Below, one piece after another: positions 55,346-64,000 of a stretch of DNA of 64,000 nt. Under the pieces are notes generated by a model. The model did not search any database. It was not told the DNA's origin and saw only the letters and a list, made by a program, of their open reading frames with translations. The DNA is taken from the NCBI RefSeq assembly GCF_002913715.1, contig NZ_PPCE01000009.1, positions 248,001 through 312,000 on the forward strand, written 5' to 3'. The stretch comes from Campylobacter concisus. Its GTDB lineage: Bacteria > Campylobacterota > Campylobacteria > Campylobacterales > Campylobacteraceae. The translations under genes and the position numbers were made by a program. Every line of letters begins with the position of its first letter. Position 1 is the first letter of the stretch.

Positions 55346-56733
55346 TGGCTGGTTTGATAATGTTTATAGCCGCACTTTTGATGCTAGGCATTGGCTTTCC
55401 GGTAGCCTTTACCTTTGGTGCGGTTTCGATGATATTTGGCATGATTGGTAGTATTGTTGAGAGTATTGGAGACGGAGACGGACTACTTGGAAGTATCGAA
55501 GTTTTCAAAGACATGTTTAACTTCATGCCTTATAGAATTTTCTCTATCATGGAGAGTAGAATTTTTATAGCAGTTCCACTTTTTGTCTTTATGGGCGTTG
55601 TGCTCCAAAAGTCAAAACTAGCTGAGAGGCTACTTGAGAGCATGGGCATGCTTTTTGGAGAAATTCGCGGAGGTATTGCTATTAGCACTATCTTGGTTGG
55701 AGCACTTCTTGCGGCTTCGACTGGTGTTGTTGGTGCAAGTGTCGTTGCAATGGGTGTTATAAGCTTGCCTGTTATGTTAAAGTATAAATACGACCAAGCG
55801 CTAGGTTGTGGCACCATATGTGCTGCTGGTACGCTTGGACAGATCATTCCACCTTCTATCGTGCTGATTATTTTGGGTGATATATTTTCAGTGCCAGTTG
55901 GTGAGCTTTTTCATCAAGCCATCATCCCAGGACTTACACTTGTAGCAGTTTATATCATTTATATTTTGATTGTTGCTTATTTGAAACCAGATACAGCACC
56001 TGTAGTAAAAGATGAGAGCGGTGTTAGTAAATTTAAGCAGATCATGAGAGCACTAATCGCTATCTTTCCGCCACTTTTGCTTGTTATTTGTGTACTGGGC
56101 TCTATATTTGCAGGTATCGCTACACCAACTGAAAGTTCAGCTTTTGGCTGCGTTGGAGCCATTATTTTAGCTATTTTTTATAGGACATTTTCATTTTCTA
56201 TGATAAAAGAGGCATTGGCAGAAAGCGTAAAAACCACAGCACTTGTCTTTGCCATACTTGTTGGTGCGACAGCCTTTTCTATGGTGTTTAGTTATACTGG
56301 TGGCGATGAGATTGTTGAAAAATTCATGACAAATTTGCCAGGCGAGAAGTGGGGCTTTATTATTTTTAGTATGGTTGTCATCTTTGTGCTTGGCTTTTTT
56401 ATCGACTTTGTTGAAATTTCATATATTGTGCTTCCTATTTTGGTACCAATAGCCGCAAAGCTTGGTATAAATCCAATTTATCTAGCAATCTTAGTTGCGA
56501 TGAATTTGCAAACTTCATTCCTAACGCCGCCATTTGGTTTTAGCTTATTTTTCCTAAGATCAGTCGCACCAGCTGAGATAAAAACGACTGCTATTTATAA
56601 AGGCGTTGTGCCTTATATTTTTATTCAACTTGCTGTACTTGTATTTTTCTGCGTCTTTCTAATGGAATTAAAGCCAATGCTTGATGCGAGCCACGGCGGA
56701 TTATTAAACTTCTTACTCTCACTTTTTAAATGA
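55345..56733 (+). CDS. TRAP transporter large permease subunit (DctM family)
   Basis: A 462-aa permease with about 12-13 membrane helices. GAVSMIFGMIG, PLFVFMGVVLQKS and AAGTLGQIIPPSIVLIILGD are typical DctM segments. Its ATG overlaps the stop of the small subunit by 1 nt. TRAP systems import carboxylates or keto acids using a periplasmic binding protein and sodium. No such binding protein gene occurs in the window. A hairpin follows at 56772-56811. Confidence 0.93.
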   Translation: MAGLIMFIAALLMLGIGFPVAFTFGAVSMIFGMIGSIVESIGDGDGLLGSIEVFKDMFNFMPYRIFSIMESRIFIAVPLFVFMGVVLQKSKLAERLLESMGMLFGEIRGGIAISTILVGALLAASTGVVGASVVAMGVISLPVMLKYKYDQALGCGTICAAGTLGQIIPPSIVLIILGDIFSVPVGELFHQAIIPGLTLVAVYIIYILIVAYLKPDTAPVVKDESGVSKFKQIMRALIAIFPPLLLVICVLGSIFAGIATPTESSAFGCVGAIILAIFYRTFSFSMIKEALAESVKTTALVFAILVGATAFSMVFSYTGGDEIVEKFMTNLPGEKWGFIIFSMVVIFVLGFFIDFVEISYIVLPILVPIAAKLGINPIYLAILVAMNLQTSFLTPPFGFSLFFLRSVAPAEIKTTAIYKGVVPYIFIQLAVLVFFCVFLMELKPMLDASHGGLLNFLLSLFK

Positions 56734-56771
56734 TATAAAAGTTTTTGGTTGTAAAATACCAAAAAACAAGC

Positions 56772-56811
56772 AAAATGGCTAATTTGAGTTTCTAACCAAT
56801 TTAGCCATTTT
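56772..56811 (+). terminator. Terminator hairpin between the TRAP genes and pycB
   Basis: AAAATGGCTAA (56772-56782) pairs with TTAGCCATTTT (56801-56811). It ends the NSS-TRAP transcription unit. Its position also argues against the pycB start at 56814. Confidence 0.7.
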
Positions 56812-56855
56812 CTATGAACTCTTTAAATAAATTTATAAAATTAATGAGGTGGGTG

Positions 56856-58658
56856 ATGGCGAAGAAATTTATCGATGTTATGGATACGACCTTTAGAGAT
56901 GGCTTTCAGTCAGTTTATGGCGCCAGAGTGCTTATGAACGACTTTTTGCCTGCGCTTGAAGCGGCCAAAGAGGCTGGCATAGAGCATTTTGAATTTGGTG
57001 GCGGAGCGAGATTTCAAAGCCTTTATTTTTACCTAAATGAAGACGCTTTTGCGATGATGGATAAATTTAGAAGTATCGTAGGACCAAAAGCAAATCTTCA
57101 AACCCTAAGCAGGGGCGTAAATACCGTCACACTTGATACTGGCAGCCGTGAGCTAATCGACCTTCACGCAAAACTTTTCAAAAAACATGGAACCACCACC
57201 ATTAGAAATTTTGACGCACTAAATGACGTTGAAAATTTAAAATATTCAGGTGAGAGGATCGCTCATCATGGACTAAAACACGAAGTTGTAGTTACGATGA
57301 TGGATCTGCCTAGTGGCTGTGTGGGGGCTCATGATGTTAAATTTTATGAGAAAATTTTAAGAGAAATTTTAGATGCAAATATCCCATATCACAGCGTTTG
57401 CTTTAAAGATGCAAGTGGCACAAGTAGCCCACAAAAGGTCTATGAAACCATAAAAATGGCTAGAAAATTATTGCCAGAAAAAACTCACATCAGACTTCAC
57501 ACTCATGAAACCGCAGGCGTAAGTGTGGCTTGCTATCTTGCAGCGCTTGAAGCTGGCGTTGATGGCATAGATCTAGCCGCAAGCCCAGTAAGTGGCGGTA
57601 CAAGCCAGCCAGATATCTTAACTATGCTTCACGCAGTAAAAGGCAAAAACTACGATCTTGGCGGACTTGACGTGGAGAAAATTTTAAAATATGAAAGCGT
57701 TTTGAATGATTGCTTAAAAGAGTATTTCTTGCCGCCTGAAGCTGTGCAAGTAAGCCCACTCATACCATTTTCACCGATGCCTGGTGGCGCGCTCACTGCA
57801 AATACCCAGATGATGAGAGATAATAATATCTTAGATAAATTTCCAGAGGTCATCCTTGCGATGCGCGAGGTGGTGCAAAAGGGCGGATACGGCACTTCAG
57901 TAACCCCTGTTAGCCAGTTTTACTTCCAACAAGCCTTTAATAATGTAATGTTTGGCAAGTGGAAAAAGATAGCTGAGGGATACGGCAAAATGGTGCTTGG
58001 CTATTTTGGTAAAACCCCAGTTACGCCTGATAAAGAGATCATCAAGCTTGCAAGCGAGCAACTAGGCTTAAAACCAACTACAAAACACGCAGTTGATATA
58101 GCTGATAAAGATGAGAGTAAGTCGCTTGCTCACGTAAAAGAAATTCTAAAGCAAAACAATATAAAAACTACCGAAGAAAATATATTTATAGCAGCAGCTT
58201 GTAAAGAAAAGGGCATCGCATTTTTAAAAGGTGAAGCCAAAGTAAATGTAAGAAAGATCGATCCAAATGCTAAAGCAAACGAGGGCAGACAAACTCAAAG
58301 TGGCAGATATAGCGTCGTCGTAAATGGTAGCCGCTATAATGTCGAAGTAAGCGAAGGTTTTAACGACAGCATCCAAGTAAAATCAATCACTGAAGTTGAA
58401 GGCAAGAGCGTAAAAAATGCCAAAAGTGCAGCAGCAGGCGCAACTGAAAATGATATCGTTGCTAGCTTACCGGGCGCTGTGCATAAAATTTTAGTAAGTC
58501 CTGGCGATCAAGTCAAAAAAGGGCAAGCTGTAGTCGTGCTTGAAGCAATGAAGATGGAGATAGAGGTCAAAGCCCCAAAAGATGGTGTGATAGGCTCTAT
58601 AGAGGTTAGCAAAGGTCAAAGCGTCGCGAACAATCAAGTGGTGGCTAAATTTAAATAA
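56856..58658 (+). CDS. pycB: Pyruvate carboxylase subunit B (biotinylated)
   Basis: A 600-aa carboxyltransferase subunit starting at ATG 56856 with GAGGTGG upstream; the ATG at 56814 lies right behind a terminator. The TIM barrel begins DVMDTTFRDGFQSV and has the metal-site LHTHETAG and FKDASG. A linker leads to the biotinyl domain with the biotin Lys in EAMKME near the end. PycB with a separate PycA makes oxaloacetate from pyruvate and CO2; oxaloacetate decarboxylase alpha is the alternative reading. The pckA neighbour supports the anaplerotic role. BirA (15503) attaches biotin. Confidence 0.92.
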   Translation: MAKKFIDVMDTTFRDGFQSVYGARVLMNDFLPALEAAKEAGIEHFEFGGGARFQSLYFYLNEDAFAMMDKFRSIVGPKANLQTLSRGVNTVTLDTGSRELIDLHAKLFKKHGTTTIRNFDALNDVENLKYSGERIAHHGLKHEVVVTMMDLPSGCVGAHDVKFYEKILREILDANIPYHSVCFKDASGTSSPQKVYETIKMARKLLPEKTHIRLHTHETAGVSVACYLAALEAGVDGIDLAASPVSGGTSQPDILTMLHAVKGKNYDLGGLDVEKILKYESVLNDCLKEYFLPPEAVQVSPLIPFSPMPGGALTANTQMMRDNNILDKFPEVILAMREVVQKGGYGTSVTPVSQFYFQQAFNNVMFGKWKKIAEGYGKMVLGYFGKTPVTPDKEIIKLASEQLGLKPTTKHAVDIADKDESKSLAHVKEILKQNNIKTTEENIFIAAACKEKGIAFLKGEAKVNVRKIDPNAKANEGRQTQSGRYSVVVNGSRYNVEVSEGFNDSIQVKSITEVEGKSVKNAKSAAAGATENDIVASLPGAVHKILVSPGDQVKKGQAVVVLEAMKMEIEVKAPKDGVIGSIEVSKGQSVANNQVVAKFK

Positions 58659-58761
58659 ATTTGCCCATTTTAAAAAGAGAGTGTTAAGCGAAATTTGATT
58701 AACATCTTGATGACTTTTAGGTCAGAATTTATAAAAAATGAAAATTTTAAAAGGAAACAGC

Positions 58762-60339
58762 ATGATAAATAAACTAAAAGAGCTAGGTCTAAAAGAGATC
58801 AAAAAGATAAATCACAATCTAAGCTACGATGAGCTTTTTGAGCTTGAAAAGGCAAACAACGAGGGCAGAGTCTCAAGTAACGGTACATTTATGGTTGATA
58901 CTGGAATTTTTACAGGCAGAAGCCCAAAAGATAAGTACTTTGTCAAACAAGATCCAAGTCAGAAGTATATCGCTTGGGGCAAGATAAATCAGCCTATCAC
59001 AAAGGAGCTATTTGACAAGCTTCTTAAAAAAGCAAAAGATCAGCTAAGTGGTAAAGAAATTTTTATCCAAGACGCATTTTGTGGAGCTAGCAAAAAGAGC
59101 CAAAAATCAGTCCGCTTTGTCACTGAAGTAGCGTGGCAAGCGCACTTTGTAAAAAATATGTTCATCCGTCCAAGTGAAGCAGAGCTGGCTAAATTTGAGC
59201 CTGATTTTGTAGTATATAACGCTTGCAAGACAAAAAATGATGACTACAAGGCTGATGGGCTGCACTCAGAAGTCTTTGTCATCTTTAATGTCGAGGAAAA
59301 TGTCGCAGTGATCGGTGGCACATGGTATGGCGGTGAGATGAAAAAAGGCATTTTTTCTATGATGAACTACTGGTTGCCACTTGAGGGCAAACTAAGTATG
59401 CACTGCTCTGCAAACGTAGGCGAGAAGGGCGATACAGCGCTATTTTTTGGCCTATCTGGTACTGGTAAAACGACACTTTCAACCGATCCAAAACGCAAAC
59501 TAATAGGCGATGACGAGCACGGCTGGGACGATGATGGCGTGTTTAACTTTGAGGGTGGCTGCTATGCAAAATGTATCAACCTTGATCCAAGCAGTGAGCC
59601 AGAAATTTATGCAGCGATCAGGCGTGATGCGCTACTTGAAAACGTTGTGGCTGACGAAAACGGCGTGGTTGATTATAAAGATGGCTCAAAGACTGAAAAC
59701 ACACGCGTGAGCTATCCGATATATCACATCGACAACTACGAGCCAAGCTCAAGTGCTGGCCATCCAAAAAATATCATCTTTTTAAGCGCTGACGCTTTTG
59801 GCGTGCTTCCTCCAGTTGCAAAGCTGACAAAAGAGCAGGCGATGTATTATTTCTTAAGTGGCTACACAGCAAAAGTTGCTGGCACAGAGCGCGGTATCAC
59901 CGAGCCAGTCGCTACTTTTAGTGCTTGCTTTGGCGAGCCATTTATGCCACTTCACCCAACTGTCTATGCAAAACTGCTTGGTGAGAAAATCGATAAACAC
60001 GGCGTTAATGTCTATCTTGTAAATACAGGCTGGAGCGGTGGTGCTTACGGCGTTGGCAAGCGTATGAGCATAAAAGCAACACGTGCTTGCATAAATGCGA
60101 TCCTTGATGGCAGCATCACAAAATGCGAATTTGAAAATTTTGATAAATTTAACTTCGCTATCCCAAAAGAGCTTGATGGTGTCGAGACAAAACTGCTAAA
60201 TCCTATAAACACGTGGGCAAATCGAGCTGAGTACAACGCTTCACGCGATAAGCTAGCTAAAATGTTTGTTGAAAACTTCAAACGCTACGAAGATGTAAAA
60301 GAGGGCGTTGAGTACGCCAAAGCTGGTCCAAAAGCTTAA
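58762..60339 (+). CDS. pckA: Phosphoenolpyruvate carboxykinase (ATP)
   Basis: A 525-aa enzyme that interconverts oxaloacetate and PEP with ATP. The start at ATG 58762 follows AAAAGGAAA; an ATG 24 nt earlier lacks such a site. [13 protein letters not shown] is the kinase-1a loop, [11 protein letters not shown] the metal site, and [18 protein letters not shown] follows. With pycB it forms the pyruvate-oxaloacetate-PEP node needed for gluconeogenesis in an organism that does not use glucose. Confidence 0.97.
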   Translation: MINKLKELGLKEIKKINHNLSYDELFELEKANNEGRVSSNGTFMVDTGIFTGRSPKDKYFVKQDPSQKYIAWGKINQPITKELFDKLLKKAKDQLSGKEIFIQDAFCGASKKSQKSVRFVTEVAWQAHFVKNMFIRPSEAELAKFEPDFVVYNACKTKNDDYKADGLHSEVFVIFNVEENVAVIGGTWYGGEMKKGIFSMMNYWLPLEGKLSMHCSANVGEKGDTALFFGLSGTGKTTLSTDPKRKLIGDDEHGWDDDGVFNFEGGCYAKCINLDPSSEPEIYAAIRRDALLENVVADENGVVDYKDGSKTENTRVSYPIYHIDNYEPSSSAGHPKNIIFLSADAFGVLPPVAKLTKEQAMYYFLSGYTAKVAGTERGITEPVATFSACFGEPFMPLHPTVYAKLLGEKIDKHGVNVYLVNTGWSGGAYGVGKRMSIKATRACINAILDGSITKCEFENFDKFNFAIPKELDGVETKLLNPINTWANRAEYNASRDKLAKMFVENFKRYEDVKEGVEYAKAGPKA

Positions 60340-60346
60340 TTTGCAT

Positions 60347-60380
60347 AGCCTTGCAAAGCTTCTTGCAAGGCTAGTCTTTT
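60347..60380 (+). terminator. pckA terminator
   Basis: AGCCTTGCAA and TTGCAAGGCT form a perfect 10-bp stem with a 6-nt loop (60347-60372), followed by AGTCTTTTTAG. Confidence 0.85.
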
Positions 60381-60643
60381 TAGTTGGCATTTTTGATATT
60401 AAAGTATCTTTCTTCTAAATTCCAAGTTCAAGTATTACATTTGTAAATTTATTCTAGTAAGTAACAAAATATTAGATACAAATAATATGAGTTACTAATA
60501 AAATTTTCCTATTACACTTAGCTCCTAGTTTTTCTTTCTGTGCTTGAACCAGTTATCAAATATTGTTTATTGTGTTACTTTCTAAAAATTTTTATAGGTT
60601 TGAGGAGGAGATAGATCGCATAAATTTAGGGTAAAAAGAAAAA
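60381..60643. other. Gene-free spacer between pckA and dctA
   Basis: An AT-rich spacer of about 260 nt between two convergent genes, bounded by a terminator on each side. No ORF, RNA gene or clear repeat is seen in it. Confidence 0.6.
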
Positions 60644-60665
60644 ATAAGGGCAAAGTTGCCCTTAT
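60644..60665 (-). terminator. dctA terminator
   Basis: ATAAGGGCAA and TTGCCCTTAT form a 10-bp stem with a 2-nt loop. On the minus strand it is followed by TTTTTCTTTTTAC. It lies 17 nt after the dctA stop codon. Confidence 0.85.
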
Positions 60666-60681
60666 AGTTATAAATGTATAT

Positions 60682-62037
60682 TTATGAGTGAAAGTGAAAT
60701 TCCTCTGGATGATCTAGTGCGTATCTAAATTTATCCATATCTACTTTTTTATCCCAGATAGAAACTATCATGCAGCCAACGGCATTGCCGCAGAGATTAC
60801 CAACTGCACGCATCTCTGACATAAATTTATCAACGCCAAGTAGCACGGCTACGGTGACGACTGGTATGCCAGTACTCGGAAGTGCGCTTAGTGTTCCAGC
60901 AAGGACGACAAAGCCTGATCCTGTCACGCCAACAGCGCCTTTGCTTGTGATCATTAGTACGATTAGTATACTTATTAGATGCTCAAAGCTTAGCGGGATG
61001 TTAAATGCTTGAGCTAGGAAGATAACGCTTAAACTTAGATAGATGTTGGTGCAGTCAAGGTTAAATGAGTAACCAGTTGGAATAATAAGGCCAACAGCGC
61101 CTCTATTTATACCAGCTGATTCTAGCTTTTGCATAAGTGGCGCAAGAGCTGTTTCGCTCGAGCTTGTCGCAAAGACTACCAATACCTCTTTTGAAATAAA
61201 ACGCATAAATTTAAAGACATTGATTTTTGCAAAATAGCAGATAACACCAAGCACGACAAATATGAAAAAGCAGCTTGCAAGTGCCATAACAACCAAAAGC
61301 TCCATCATGCCAAGAAGCGTTCCGATACCAAATTTGCCGATTAGATAAGCCATAGCCGAAAATGCAGCCACTGGGCTAAAGAGCATAAGCCAGCTAAGAA
61401 GCTTTAAGACATAGTGCTGAATAAATTCAAGTGGCTTTAGGCAAGCTTGTTTTTTATCATGAGCTAGCAGCGAAAGTACGATGGCAACGATAATAGCCAT
61501 GAAAAGTACTTGAAGTGTGTTTGATTTTATAAATGGATCAAGTATATGTACGTAAGGGAAAATATCATCTACTGGCACAGCACCTCTTAAAAGATGAAGC
61601 GTATGTGCTACAAATCCGCTATTTGCGTCCATATTTGCAGCTTGAGATGTAAATTTAGCTACACTCGAAGCATCAAGCTGAGTGTAGTCAAGGTTCATGC
61701 CGTGTCCTGGACGAAGCGTCTCGCCAAAGATGATACCAACAGCAAGTGCAAGTGTGCTAACTATCTCAAAATAGATAAATGCCTTTAATCCAATAGATCC
61801 AAGATCTTTTAGGCTCTCAAGTCCAACGATGCCTGAAACGATCGTTAAAAAGATGATAGGGCCGATTAAAATTTTAAGTGCTTTTATAAAATAATCAATG
61901 CCTGGTTTGCTAGCTATACCAAGCTCAGGTGCGACCATGCCAACGATAACGCCACCAACAATACCGATCACAACCCAAAAGGCAAGATTGGTAAATAATC
62001 TTACAGCAAGATTTCCTTGCTTTTTAGTATTATTCAT
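60682..62037 (-). CDS. dctA: C4-dicarboxylate:cation symporter DctA
   Basis: A 451-aa DAACS-family carrier for succinate, fumarate, malate and aspartate with protons or sodium. FATSSSETALAPLMQKLE is the re-entrant hairpin 1 region, PTGYSFNLDCTNIYLSL the substrate-site helix, and DKFMSEMRAVGNLCGNAVG the last conserved helix. From memory the usual residue in SFNLDGTN is Gly; here it is Cys. DctA serves aerobic uptake, whereas DcuB (7283) serves fumarate respiration. Confidence 0.93.
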   Translation of the reverse strand: MNNTKKQGNLAVRLFTNLAFWVVIGIVGGVIVGMVAPELGIASKPGIDYFIKALKILIGPIIFLTIVSGIVGLESLKDLGSIGLKAFIYFEIVSTLALAVGIIFGETLRPGHGMNLDYTQLDASSVAKFTSQAANMDANSGFVAHTLHLLRGAVPVDDIFPYVHILDPFIKSNTLQVLFMAIIVAIVLSLLAHDKKQACLKPLEFIQHYVLKLLSWLMLFSPVAAFSAMAYLIGKFGIGTLLGMMELLVVMALASCFFIFVVLGVICYFAKINVFKFMRFISKEVLVVFATSSSETALAPLMQKLESAGINRGAVGLIIPTGYSFNLDCTNIYLSLSVIFLAQAFNIPLSFEHLISILIVLMITSKGAVGVTGSGFVVLAGTLSALPSTGIPVVTVAVLLGVDKFMSEMRAVGNLCGNAVGCMIVSIWDKKVDMDKFRYALDHPEEFHFHS

Positions 62038-62048
62038 AAATTTCCCCT

Positions 62049-62543
62049 TTATAGGCTTTCTCTGATCTTAGCAGAGATGATCTTATCGCCTTGTCTTATA
62101 GCGTCAAGCACCTTTAGGCTCTCTTCATCAACGCATTTTCCAAAGACTGTATGCACGCCGTCAAGATGAGGTTGTTTGCTATGACAGATGAAAAACTGTG
62201 ATCCGCCAGTATCGCGTCCTGCGTGAGCCATGCTTAGGCTACCGCGCTCGTGTTTTACGTTTTGTTTATCGCATTCGCATTTTATCCTCCAGCCAGGACC
62301 GCCCGTGCCTGTTCCATTTGGGCAGCCACCTTGGATGACAAAATTTGGTATAACTCTGTGAAAATTTAGACCATTATAAAAGCCTGATTTTATCAAATGG
62401 ATAAAATTTGCGACAGCTTGTGGAGCTTCCTCGGCAAAAAGTTCAAGTCTGATCTCGCCTTTGTCTGTCTCTAAAACTGCAAATTTATCTTTTTTAAGCT
62501 CGTCTAAATTTATATCATAAACTTTTAATTCATCAAAACGCAT
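62049..62543 (-). CDS. Cyclophilin-type peptidyl-prolyl isomerase
   Basis: A 164-aa cytoplasmic cyclophilin without signal peptide. [19 protein letters not shown] contains the catalytic Arg and Phe, and [17 protein letters not shown] the substrate site. It speeds proline cis-trans isomerisation. It follows yebC by 12 nt and precedes dctA; yebC-ppi is also the order I recall from C. jejuni. Confidence 0.95.
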   Translation of the reverse strand: MRFDELKVYDINLDELKKDKFAVLETDKGEIRLELFAEEAPQAVANFIHLIKSGFYNGLNFHRVIPNFVIQGGCPNGTGTGGPGWRIKCECDKQNVKHERGSLSMAHAGRDTGGSQFFICHSKQPHLDGVHTVFGKCVDEESLKVLDAIRQGDKIISAKIRESL

Positions 62544-62555
62544 GTATATCCTTTT

Positions 62556-63263
62556 TTATTCAATATTTGTATAAACTGCTTGAACGTCATCATCGTCTTC
62601 TAACTTATCAAGAAGTCTCTCGACCTCAAGCATTTGCTCTTCGCTTAGATTCACTGTTTGATTTGGTAAGTATTGAAGTGAAGCTTTTTTAACCACTAAA
62701 TTTAGCTTCTCTATGCCTTCATGAAGTGTGCCAAAATTTGCGTAATCGCCATAAACAAATAGCGTCTCATCGTCAGCCTCGATATCGCTTAGACCATAAT
62801 CAATCAGCTCAAGCTCGATCTCTTCGATGTCTGCGCTTGGCTTTTCAAGCTCAAAAACGCTCTTTCTTGTAAACATAAAGCTAAGGCTACCACTTGGCAA
62901 AATTTCTCCGCCGTTTTTGCTAAATATCGCTTTAACATTGGCAACTGTTCTAGTTGGATTGTCGGTCGCACACTCAACGATAATCTGCACGCCGTGAGCT
63001 GCTTTACCATCATAAAAAATAGTCTTGATATCAGCGCTATCTTTGCCATTTGCTCTTTTTATAGCTGCATCGATGTTATCTTTTGGCATATTTTCAGCTT
63101 TTGCCGCTGCGATAGCTGCACGAAGTTTAGGGTTCATATCTGGATCACAACCACCATCTTTTGCCGCTACTGTTATAGCTTTTGCAAGTTTTGGAAATAC
63201 CTTGCTCATCTTATCCCATCTAGCTTCTTTTGCGGCTCTTCGGTACTCAAATGCTCGTCCCAT
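62556..63263 (-). CDS. yebC: YebC/PmpR family protein
   Basis: A 235-aa protein of the YebC family. [39 protein letters not shown] and [10 protein letters not shown] are family signatures. The family has been called a transcription regulator. More recent work ties it to translation of proline-rich stretches. It heads the yebC-ppi minus-strand unit with AAGGATA before the ATG. Confidence 0.95.
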   Translation of the reverse strand: MGRAFEYRRAAKEARWDKMSKVFPKLAKAITVAAKDGGCDPDMNPKLRAAIAAAKAENMPKDNIDAAIKRANGKDSADIKTIFYDGKAAHGVQIIVECATDNPTRTVANVKAIFSKNGGEILPSGSLSFMFTRKSVFELEKPSADIEEIELELIDYGLSDIEADDETLFVYGDYANFGTLHEGIEKLNLVVKKASLQYLPNQTVNLSEEQMLEVERLLDKLEDDDDVQAVYTNIE

Positions 63264-63406
63264 AAATATCCTTAAATAAATTTTTTACGGATTATAACTA
63301 AAAAAATTTTATACTTTTTTAAAACATTTTTAGTTTGCCTATTGCGGGTTATTAATTTGTAAATCGCAGGTCGATATTTGGTAAAAATTTAAGCTAGAGT
63401 TTTATA

Positions 63407-63970
63407 ATGACACACATGATACAAAAAGCTCAAAAACAAGATGCAAAAAGCTGCATAAAGCTACTAAATCTAGCAATGGAGGATATCGCCTACAAGCTAA
63501 GTGGCTACGATGATCCTATTAAAAGTGATGAAATTTTAGAGATTTTTTTCAAAAGTGAGACAAATAGACTAAGCTATAAAAATGTATTTGTTTATAAAAA
63601 TAACGAGGAAATTATCGCAGCGATGTGTGCTTACTTTGGTGGCGACGCGGAGCAGCTTGATAGAGAAATTTCACAGCATCTAAAGGCTCTTGGCAAAGAT
63701 ACTCAAGTAGAAAAAGAGTGTTTTGATGATGAGTTTTATATAGATAGTATCGCTGTTGATGAAAATTTTAGAGGCCAAGGGCTTGCAAAAGAGCTCATAA
63801 GGCATTCATTTGTCAAGGCAAAAGAGCTAGGGCATAAAAAGGTTTCATTAATAGTAGATACAAATAAGCCAAAAGTTCGTAAATTTTACGAGAGTTTGGG
63901 CTTTAAATTTAATGTCAAGAAAATTGTAAATTTACATGAATACGACCATATGATAAAGGAGATAATATGA
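63407..63970 (+). CDS. GNAT-family N-acetyltransferase
   Basis: A 187-aa acetyl-CoA dependent acyltransferase. The acetyl-CoA loop is IAVDENFRGQGLAKELI (about 126-142), followed by VSLIVDTNKPKVRKFYESLG, a standard GNAT C-terminal pattern. An additional N-terminal half with acidic residues is unlike ribosomal protein acetyltransferases. The substrate is unknown. Its stop overlaps the next start (ATGA). Confidence 0.88.
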   Translation: MTHMIQKAQKQDAKSCIKLLNLAMEDIAYKLSGYDDPIKSDEILEIFFKSETNRLSYKNVFVYKNNEEIIAAMCAYFGGDAEQLDREISQHLKALGKDTQVEKECFDDEFYIDSIAVDENFRGQGLAKELIRHSFVKAKELGHKKVSLIVDTNKPKVRKFYESLGFKFNVKKIVNLHEYDHMIKEII

Positions 63971-64000
63971 AAACATTTGAAGCAAACAATATCCACTGCC
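63967..64000 (+). CDS. Start of a gene cut by the window edge, possibly a metal-binding (HMA) protein
   Basis: ATG 63967 overlaps the GNAT stop and has AAGGAG 8 nt upstream. Only MKTFEANNIHC is visible. The ending NIHC would fit the beginning of an HMA metal-binding motif (HCxxC) in a copper chaperone, but the second Cys lies outside the window. Confidence 0.45.
   Translation, partial: MKTFEANNIHC

Noticed and set aside
56814..56855. Upstream in-frame start for pycB
   Set aside because: The ATG lies directly behind a terminator hairpin and adds 14 residues not expected for the family; ATG 56856 has the better ribosome site.

Overview
The window is a low-GC chromosomal segment of an epsilonproteobacterium, most likely Campylobacter and probably close to C. 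concisus. The evidence is the Campylobacter-type gene order rplU-rpmA-obgE...fmt-birA-parA-parB-atpF'-F-H-A-G-D-C-tolQRAB-pal-cpoB-slyD-fabD-pfs, then dus-dksA-rlmH-accD-bamA, then tyrA-M23-lpxC-tsaB-thrB-ylxR-infB-rbfA-rimP, and atpE-NSS-pycB-pckA. AT-rich spacers, GATATAATCC-like -10 boxes and AAGGA-type ribosome binding sites fit as well. Species and gene-order comparisons are from memory; no search was run.

Positions 1 to about 6950 are an accessory defence island. From the left it holds two tandem coiled-coil/transmembrane paralogues (the first cut by the window edge), a lone divergent CRISPR repeat (589-625), a cluster of four microprotein ORFs on the minus strand (780-1161), and a divergently transcribed WYL-domain regulator. 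Next comes a DarTG toxin-antitoxin pair (ssDNA ADP-ribosyltransferase and macrodomain antitoxin), then two type III CRISPR accessory genes: a CARF-HEPN ribonuclease and a Csx20-like predicted ring nuclease. A 320-bp stretch of repeated TTTGCGAAC elements leads into a small decaying CRISPR array (four and a part repeats, four spacers). The island ends at a tRNA 3'-end fragment (6920-6947), read as the scar of integration into a tRNA gene. No cas10, cas6, cas1 or cas2 is present in the window, so the accessory genes are separated from any interference complex.

Positions 7283-11374 hold dcuB (with an unusual insertion), flhB and a di-haem cytochrome c peroxidase. Positions 11526-31287 are one long co-directional run: ribosomal L21/L27, obgE, fmt, thiD, birA, parAB, most of the F1Fo ATP synthase (Fo a and c lie elsewhere; atpE is at 50304), the Tol-Pal envelope system, slyD, fabD, mtnN and a TtcA-like tRNA thiolase. 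Positions 31509-38176 run leftward: recO, dusB, a membrane protein, dksA, rlmH, accD, bamA. Positions 38266-49258 run rightward: tyrA, an M23 peptidase, lpxC, tsaB, thrB, ylxR-infB-rbfA-rimP, fhs, ribD.

Positions 49255-64000 are mainly transport and central metabolism: a rubrerythrin-VIT1 iron protein, tRNA-Leu(GAG), atpE, three tandem LeuT-type sodium symporters, a TRAP QM pair with no binding protein beside it, pycB and pckA (oxaloacetate/PEP node), dctA, a cyclophilin, yebC, a GNAT acetyltransferase and the first codons of another gene. With dcuB and dctA they point to a C4-dicarboxylate and amino-acid based, microaerobic to anaerobic metabolism.
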